Shown piece by piece: positions 58,111 through 64,000 of a DNA stretch of 64,000 nt. The DNA is from Gentiana macrophylla (taxonomy: Eukaryota; Streptophyta; Magnoliopsida; Gentianales; Gentianaceae): the NCBI GenBank assembly GCA_026214975.1, contig CM047813.1, positions 36,365,871 to 36,429,870 on the forward strand, read 5' to 3'. Within the stretch, counting starts at the first letter, position 1. Each line of letters begins with the position of its first letter. The notes below the pieces were generated by a model. It worked only from the letters and a program-made list of their open reading frames with translations. It was not told the origin of the DNA and searched no databases. The position numbers and the translations under genes are program-made.

Positions 58111-59834
58111 TAGTTGGTTTGTTTACGTTTTCTCCTGCATTTTTTGGTTCATTGTATAATTTACATAGCATTATTTGTTCGTAGTTAGTAGATATATACA
58201 TGGTTGTACCAAAAGTAAGTTTGTTGGTTGTTACAAAAGTGTTGTTTCTTCGGTAGCTACAAAACTGCATTCTGCTGCGAAGCTTGTCTGCACCTTTTTT
58301 TCTTTTTCCGTTTTTGGTGCGCGTGTCCTTTCAAAAAGTAAGTCTATTTCTTGTTAGGTTTTGTAGTTCCGATCTCTCATGGTTTTGGTGGGAACTCCAC
58401 TTCACTTTCTTTGGGGGTGTCTTGTCGCCTTTCTTGTGTTGTTGTTGTTGGTCGCTCTCTTCGTTCTTTTTGTGTGGGGAATGTTGTTGAAGGATTATTA
58501 GTAATCTTATTTGTAGTAGCTGCAGTCATATGAATTTGTGGTAGTGCGTGTGATTATTGGGTAGATGTTTACCTGGAGTTTTTCCAAGTTCTCGCTACGT
58601 ATGTTAGGGTTTGCTGGACTCATGTTTGTTGGTTGTGACTCTGTCCAGCTTAGGATGGTGTGTCTGGTCTTGTGATCCATGTACTCCTTTGTTGATGGTA
58701 CGATTTTTGCTGCTATTATCTTCGTATTCAGGTCCTCGTTGATTGTTGCTAGTAAACTCTGTATTTCCTGCAATGATATTGGGGGGGGTTAGTCTTTTTT
58801 TTGTTAGTGTTGCTGCATTTTCCTGTTAATTGTTATTGTCTAAAATCATATTTATAGATGTAGAAAGCATGTGCAACCATAAGAGCTGCTGTGTCAATTA
58901 AGAAACACAAGAATTTGGAGACCAAGTGTGATATAGTACATCCAATCTGGTAGAGAGATCGTACAAATGACAGTACGTTAAAAAGCGCAAGACTCAGTGA
59001 AAATACAGTCTGATTTAGTCTATTTGCTGAGAATCGCTTTCAGCGTAAAAACAATTATTGTAGGCAATCTAAGCACATTCGTAGATGTATAAAATAACTG
59101 CAATCAAATGTGTTTTTCTGTGAACTAATAAATACAAAGAGCCCAAACCAAAGTGTCACACAGCACATTGAATGTGACAGAGTGAGTATACAGGTCATAA
59201 AATGTGTAAAAGGGCAACATTTGGTGAAGAAATTGTATGTTTCAGTCTATCTCCCGAGAGTGATTTTATGGAAAGAATATCCATAAGCCTCTGGCGTACA
59301 TTAGAGAAAGAGAATTCACAACAAACGGATGCACTACTATGCTGAACAGCAACGTGAAAACATACAAAAGACATGTCTTTAATCAAGCCATAGAGTGGGA
59401 GGCTAAACAAAATAAGCATAACATGTGAATTCAACATGATATTGCCTGCAATCTTGGGGACAACAGTCCATACAGAGTTCGTTTATCAATTATACAAGGA
59501 GTCATTCAATAAAAGCTCGCAAGTATCAAATGACCAAATGGTCTTACTAAAAACCATTTGGTACATTTAAACATTCATTTATCAAACACAAATGGTCCTA
59601 ACAAAAGCCATTTGCTACATTCAAACATGCATTCGTTCGTGATCTGTAATCAAAACAGTGTCCTGAAATAACAAAAGAACACAATTTCCATTCCCTACTC
59701 ACAAAGAAGCTAAAACTACAAGCTAACACAAAGGAAATGCATAACGATTATACACGTTCTCCGTAAAACTCATCAAAATCAGAGAGCTAAAAGCATACAA
59801 AACACAAAACAAAAAATGGTAGAAACACAGATAA
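58111..59834. other. Helitron interior without recognised gene
   Basis: The minus-strand frame 58,773-58,507 (88 codons) has no clear match. Short duplicated phrases exist, such as 'caaatggtcttactaaaaaccatttg' and 'aaatggtcctaacaaaagccatttg' (59,540-59,610), each a hairpin. No helicase motif was found. Confidence 0.55.
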
Positions 59835-60669
59835 TTACCCACGAATAGTACGCCAGAGGATTTTAGAAGGATTGCGAGAAAGAATATCCATAAGCCTTAT
59901 CATGATGTCTCTTGAGAAACGCTCAGAAAATTTCAAACGTTCGTCAAGCTCTGCCTCAGGATCATAGAAATAAAGCTGAATACCAGTAGGTGGTTCAGCT
60001 CCATGTTTTAGAGGATTAAGAAAATGGTGGATCTTACCTTGTACCTTAAAAATATAAATGCCTTGATGATTTTTTAGTAGATCTTTATCCTTTCGAGCTG
60101 AGAAAGTAGTGAAAGCTAGGCTGTTATTGTACGTCCAAACGTACTTTTGGAAAACAATACATTCGGGGTCACTCCCGGTAAATAAGTCAGACAATACCTG
60201 AGGCATCTCAGGTATTACTAAGCTGATCTCTCCTTCAGAACATCAGAAAGAAGGTGGTTCGTGGAAGAAACGAAAAGCACGACAGTACTCACAGGTAGGT
60301 GCCTCAGGGAACGCAATGCTTGGCTCGTGAGGCATCACAGATACGGAGCTGCTGCGTAGCAAGCTAGCACGCATTTCAGCTCGTGCATTCACAGTAGGAT
60401 ATGAACAAGGATTGACGTATGCTTTACGAGATTGAGTCTCACAAGCCGAAGAACTCACAGCCTGGAAGATGTGTCCTAGATGTTCACATCGGAAGTAGCA
60501 CGAGCAGCAACAGTAGAGCTTGTATTTGAAGAAGCAGTTGCATTCTTGCGGGCTCGCATCTCGAGCTCGGCATTGCGCCAGGAAGGAAAGAGTATTTCTC
60601 AGCTTCGCTCATCCCGGCGTAAGACCTTCGTCTCTTCTCATTGACGATCTCATGCCTCTCAGTATCCAT
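59835..60669 (-). pseudogene. N-terminal remnant of plant Helitron Rep/helicase
   Basis: Minus-strand frames, broken twice, follow the N-terminal order of plant RepHel proteins: MDTERHEIVNEKRRRSYAGM (60,669), a zinc-type segment APTCEYCRAFRFFHEPPSF (60,300-60,243), then after an in-frame stop GEISLVIPEMPQVLSDLF, YVWTYNNSLAFTTFSARKD, GIYIFKVQGKIHHFLNPL and QLYFYDPEAELDERL (60,206-59,920). The Rep nuclease (HUH) and SF1 helicase domains that should follow are absent. A full protein would be over 1,300 residues; about 270 codons remain. It supports the Helitron call and orientation. Confidence 0.82.
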
Positions 60670-60889
60670 TTACTAAGAATAGCAAATAATAGTTACAGTG
60701 GAACGAAGGCCCAGAGCAATAGAAATTCAAACAAGGTGAGTCGTACGACATTCCGGGGGAAACGAAAAACAATAGTGGAGCAATCAGGTCATCTGCAGCT
60801 GAATGACGTGTTCAGAAAATCAGGATGCCAGAATCCAGATACGGTTAAGGTAGACCTACATATGTCTTCAGTAAGACGAGACACATGAG

Positions 60890-61290
60890 CATCAAAGACT
60901 ATGAACTTTTTCAGGCTAAAGAATACTATGTTATGTATCTTGGAGCTCATAATGTATCAGCACATCCATCACTTGAAAGCCAAAACTGATGATGGCATGG
61001 AAAAGATATCACTAGACAGACAAGAACTGCATCCGAAAATCGATATTCATGGGGTTTTTTATTTTGACCAAGGAGTTTCACAACACAGCAGCATCAAAGA
61101 TTATGAACATTCTCAGCCTAAAGAATACTATGGTAAGCAACTTGAAGCTCATAATGTGTGAGCACATTCATCAGTTGAAAGCCAAAATTGATGATGGCAT
61201 GGAAAATGTATCATCAGACAGACGAGGACTGCATCCCAAAATCGATATTCATGGTCTTCCTTCTTCTGACCAAGGAGTCTCACAATGGAA
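60890..61290. repeat. Two tandem units of about 200 bp in the Helitron
   Basis: Unit 1 (60,890-61,090) and unit 2 (61,091-61,290) share 'gcatcaaagattatgaac', 'aaagaatactatg', 'gatgatggcatggaaaa' and 'aaaatcgatattcatgg' in the same order, with about 85-90% identity by eye. Confidence 0.85.
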
Positions 61291-62292
61291 ATCTCCTTAA
61301 CCAAGTCGTTGCACAAAACAGCCTCAAAACAACCATAACATTCCAATACCGATGAATACATATCCTAGGAAGAGAATGAACAAAACACTTTTGACTACTC
61401 TTAATTTGTTCATTCCGCAAAATAAATCAATTAAAACTAACAATCTACTCGAGTTTTTTTATAATCCTATCCTATGACCTATCAAAGACAATAGTAACAA
61501 ACAATAGAAATGAAGGCTATAATGTCAATCCTATCCATACCAAGATCAATTATCAGAGGATCACAAACCATGGTTGAATAATTAAATTAAGAACCAAAAA
61601 ACCGCGTACAAAGCCGAAGGCAAAAACAACCAACAGCAGAAGCAAGAATCAAGAAATACGAATCAACGCACTCCATCAACCAACACCCAAAATGCAAGTA
61701 TTCGGACTCGTAACACCACGAAGCATAAATGCATAAGCCAAAGAATCAAAGATACATGCACCAACTAATTGAAGAATCCATAAATTGTAACTACACACCA
61801 AGAAGATAACGAAGCGGAGCGATAGTAAAAACAAACTCCTTGGAGCGTCCACACGAGATAGTCTCAAAATTAACAAAGCAGATCGCAAAAGGCCACAATA
61901 AATGTAATTCATAACCGACGACCACGCCTCCGATAATAAGGGTGGGAAGCTAGTTCAGAACTGACGGAGATCGATTATATTCCAGCCAGAAAAATAAGGT
62001 AGAACTCACCTGACGAAAACGCAGGTTGATCAGCTTCTACGACCCTCAATAATGGCACAGATAGTTTCAATAATTCTCCAACAACGAAAATGGGAAGAGC
62101 TTCCATCATAGTAGTGGAGAACGCCAGCTTCAGTGACCACATTGGATGTTGAAGGCGATGGTGGAAACGTGTACATCGGATCTGAGGATTGAGGGGGAGG
62201 GGGGAAGGCGGGGGGAACGGTAATTGTAGGGGGTAAGAAACAACAATTTCGACGTTGAAACATTCGTATATAATAGTACCTAAAAGGTAAGA
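61291..62292. other. Helitron 5' portion without recognised gene
   Basis: AT-rich, with a G-rich tract at 62,190-62,235 ('gagggggaggggggaaggc' type). It would contain the leader of the Rep remnant. Nothing else is recognised. Confidence 0.5.
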
Positions 62293-63013
62293 TATATATC
62301 TAAGATGCATGCGGCTGAAATTTGTGTGCATGTCACACGTGTATGCCAAATTGACATATTTGAATTTTGGGTATTCATAGATTTATTGGTGTAATATATA
62401 TGTGATATATACACATGTGTAAATTGATTTATAGTAATATAATAAAAGATAAATATTGTCAATATAAGATATTGACAATATCTTGGAAATATTCAATATA
62501 AGATATTGATAATATCCTAGATTTATTTAATATGAGATATTGTAATAAATGAGATAAATCAATCAATTATATTTTCCTTATTTTATTGGAAAAATGTTTT
62601 CTTCTCCTCCACACTCTAGTTGGGGCGCCACATACACTATAAATATAGTGTGGGTGTCAAGCTCTTTTGTACAACACAATTCCAAGAACTAATAGTTCTT
62701 GTGTAAAATAGAGAGCATCCTATAGAGAGTTGGAAAGAGGGGAAAAGGGCCGGTCTAGCAACCGGAGTTTTCCAATAGCAATCCATGATGGGATTCCGGC
62801 GAGCTGTTCGTGTGGACTAGCGGTAGAGGCCGAACACTTGGGCGGCTCTATGCAGAACTACTCTCCTTAGACGGTCAAAGCGTCGATCTTTTAGATCAAC
62901 CAAGGTAACCACCGTCTACTAACTCGTTTGTTTATTGCTTGAACGAAGTCGATCCTGGTTAAAAGGAAATAAAATTTTAAATTCCGCTGTGTTCCCGCGT
63001 AGATTTCCTAACA
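62293..63013 (+). repeat. 3' LTR of element E, second part
   Basis: Matches 43,480-44,202, including GGGGCGCCAC at 62,622 and the hairpin TATA at 62,634-62,651, and ends TTTCCTAACA. Confidence 0.93.
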
Positions 63014-63018
63014 CGTAC
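63014..63018. repeat. Target-site duplication of element E (right copy)
   Basis: CGTAC, identical to 42,171-42,175. Confidence 0.95.
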
Positions 63019-63603
63019 ATCCTTGATACACCACCAAATTTAAATCTTTTTTCAACCCAAGTGGCGGAAGGATCAAAAGCACACTGAGCCTCAAAAGCTC
63101 GAATTTGCATCAAACTGGCTTGGCTAAGGTTCCAACTTCAAAATAATCCTGATCACGAGGTATATATGGGATTCCATAGAAAGCATTGATAATCTCAGGA
63201 GTAAAAGGACAGTAGTGCCACGAATAGAGACTGAAGTCAATGGCCCTTCCTTTACAGGTTCAATGGCAGAGAGTACAGCATAAAACTCGGTTACCATTAT
63301 GGCATTGATAATATCAGTGCGAGGCTCGGCAATCCTTAACCAATTACGACGTTCAAAAAGTTGACGTAATTCTGTTCCAAGGGATTCAAACTGTACACCT
63401 CGCTCGAGGAGAAGATTACAGTTTTCAAAATAATCGTCAAAGGCCCTAATGGCGGCCGAAATGGTGGTTCTTCAAAAATTGACCGCCTCTTCCTCTCTAG
63501 TTCAGGGACGGGGCTGATGAATAGGAACTACGACAACTGGGGCACTAGTTTTTTGCTTCTTACTGATATCTTTCCTACGAGGATTGGATGATTCGTCCAT
63601 CTA
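63019..63603 (-). pseudogene. PF20167-like gene 1 of element C, 5' half
   Basis: Start at 63,603 gives MDESSNPRRKDISKKQKTSA, with a basic N-terminus. A stop near 63,510 is followed by FDDYFENCNLLLERGVQFES, the block RRNWLRIAEPRTDIINAIMV-TEFYAVLSAIEP (63,365-63,250) and VSIRGTTV. A shift then gives INAFYGIPYIPRDQDY and the frame up to the TSD. This parallels gene 2 (GWEHFVRAPRGRINIT-MVREFYAVLS), which shows both belong to one family. The gene resumes at 42,175 on the far side of E. Confidence 0.76.
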
Positions 63604-64000
63604 CGATGGTGGTATTAACACAAAAAAATATATCAAATTAAAAGTTTGAAATTTTTCTTCAAATCCAAGGTAAAATAATATTGATTAAAAATTCATGAAA
63701 TGAAGGAACAAATTTGAATACCTTTTCGTTGTGTTAAATCACCGGAGCAAAATGAATGTTGACCGGAATTAACGGAGGTGTGCCGGAAACAATGGAGTCG
63801 TCTACTCCGTAAGCCAAAATCATTCATGTTTCTTCGATGGAGATGAGGGAGCAAAGAGGTGAGGAGGAGAGGAGGTGATTGTGAGAGGGTGAGCGGAAGA
63901 GGTTTTTGGTGTTGGTGAGAGAAGTTGTAATGGTGGAGGTAATGGTGGAAAAGTGAGGGAGTTATGGAGGAGAGAGGAAAATAAAAAGAAACCGACCTAA
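63604..64000 (-). other. Upstream region of PF20167-like gene 1
   Basis: About 400 bp, purine-rich on the plus strand (GAGGAGAGAGG runs at 63,845-63,980). No certain TATA box and none of the CGGCGTACGCCG words seen before gene 2. It is presumably still internal to element C, whose 5' LTR is outside the window. Confidence 0.45.

Larger units (their letters stand above)
58067..62292 (-). mobile_element. Helitron, 4.2 kb, non-autonomous
   Basis: On the minus strand the 5' end is 'TCTTACCTTTTAGGTACTAT', preceded by A. The 3' end is CTAG followed by T, preceded by the hairpin GTGTGC-AAA-GCACAC 14 bp inside. TC start, CTRR end, subterminal hairpin, insertion between A and T and lack of a TSD are the Helitron signature. 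The flanks rejoin the AT microsatellite and then the 'ctaagatgcatgcgg' block of LTR E. It carries only an N-terminal Rep/helicase remnant, so it cannot move by itself. Confidence 0.9.
42176..63013 (+). mobile_element. Element E: large non-coding copia-type LTR retrotransposon with nested insertions
   Basis: 20,838 bp between matching CGTAC TSDs, about 9.3 kb once D and the Helitron are removed. Direct LTRs begin TGTTGGAATAGTGTCC and end TTTCCTAACA. The primer site is a GGTATC-GAGA-GAGC type, and the 3' tract 'CACGTGGGAGAT' followed by TGTTGG is usual in Ty1/copia. The 5.3-kb internal region (44,203-48,096 and 55,383-56,828) shows no gag or pol motif, so E is a non-autonomous or LARD-type element. 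It inserted in a PF20167-like gene of element C. Confidence 0.94.

Overview
This window is repeat-dense nuclear DNA of a flowering plant, probably a eudicot, although the sequence does not fix the species. The evidence is the set of plant mobile-element families: Ty3/gypsy LTR elements primed by tRNA-Asp, Tekay/Del-like LTRs beginning TGTAAC, Ty1/copia gag-pol, a CACTA element with TNP2 and TNPA genes, a Helitron with a Rep N-terminal remnant, and genes resembling the 'putative plant transposon protein' family (PF20167). I found no ordinary host gene, rRNA or tRNA. Almost every base can be placed in a nest of mobile elements, several with matching target-site duplications (TSDs).

Left part (1-25,252). 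A Tekay/Del-like, ORF-less element 'F' (minus strand, 7,467-15,327) has its 3' LTR cut by an Athila-like element 'A' (plus strand, 1-7,466). The LTR of A is itself interrupted by a same-family, non-coding element 'B' (minus strand, 1,656-7,308; TSD AGTAG). To the right of F are two more LTR pieces of the F family in opposite orientations (15,328-16,590 and 16,845-19,005). A Ty1/copia element 'G' (19,098-24,534) follows; it has recognisable but frame-broken gag, protease, integrase, reverse transcriptase and RNase H.

Middle part (25,253-35,941). A CACTA element of about 9.7 kb (25,322-35,018) sits inside one arm of a small inverted-repeat element (25,253-35,512). The CACTA carries minus-strand TNP2 and TNPA pseudogenes, arrays of GGGACGAC...GTCGTCCC palindromes at both ends, and a 1.7 kb tandem array with a 164-bp higher-order period.

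Right part (35,942-64,000). A large minus-strand Athila-like element 'C' has its 3' LTR at 35,942-37,567 and carries two tandem PF20167-like genes. The upstream gene is split by a 20.8 kb non-coding copia-type element 'E' (42,176-63,013; TSD CGTAC). E contains a young, nearly LTR-identical element 'D' (48,097-55,377; TSD GATGC) and, in an AT microsatellite of its right LTR, a 4.2 kb Helitron (58,067-62,292).

Two architectural signals cut across families. First, short GC-rich, often palindromic words lie next to the TATA box of every LTR family where I could place one (A/B, C, D, E), and also before the TATA of a C gene. Second, elements B, C and D each carry two polypurine-tract modules, about 1.0-1.3 kb apart, most of them with a small GGA-loop hairpin. 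Many frame breaks fall in homopolymers, and otherwise identical LTR pairs differ in tight clusters, so part of the decay may be assembly error.
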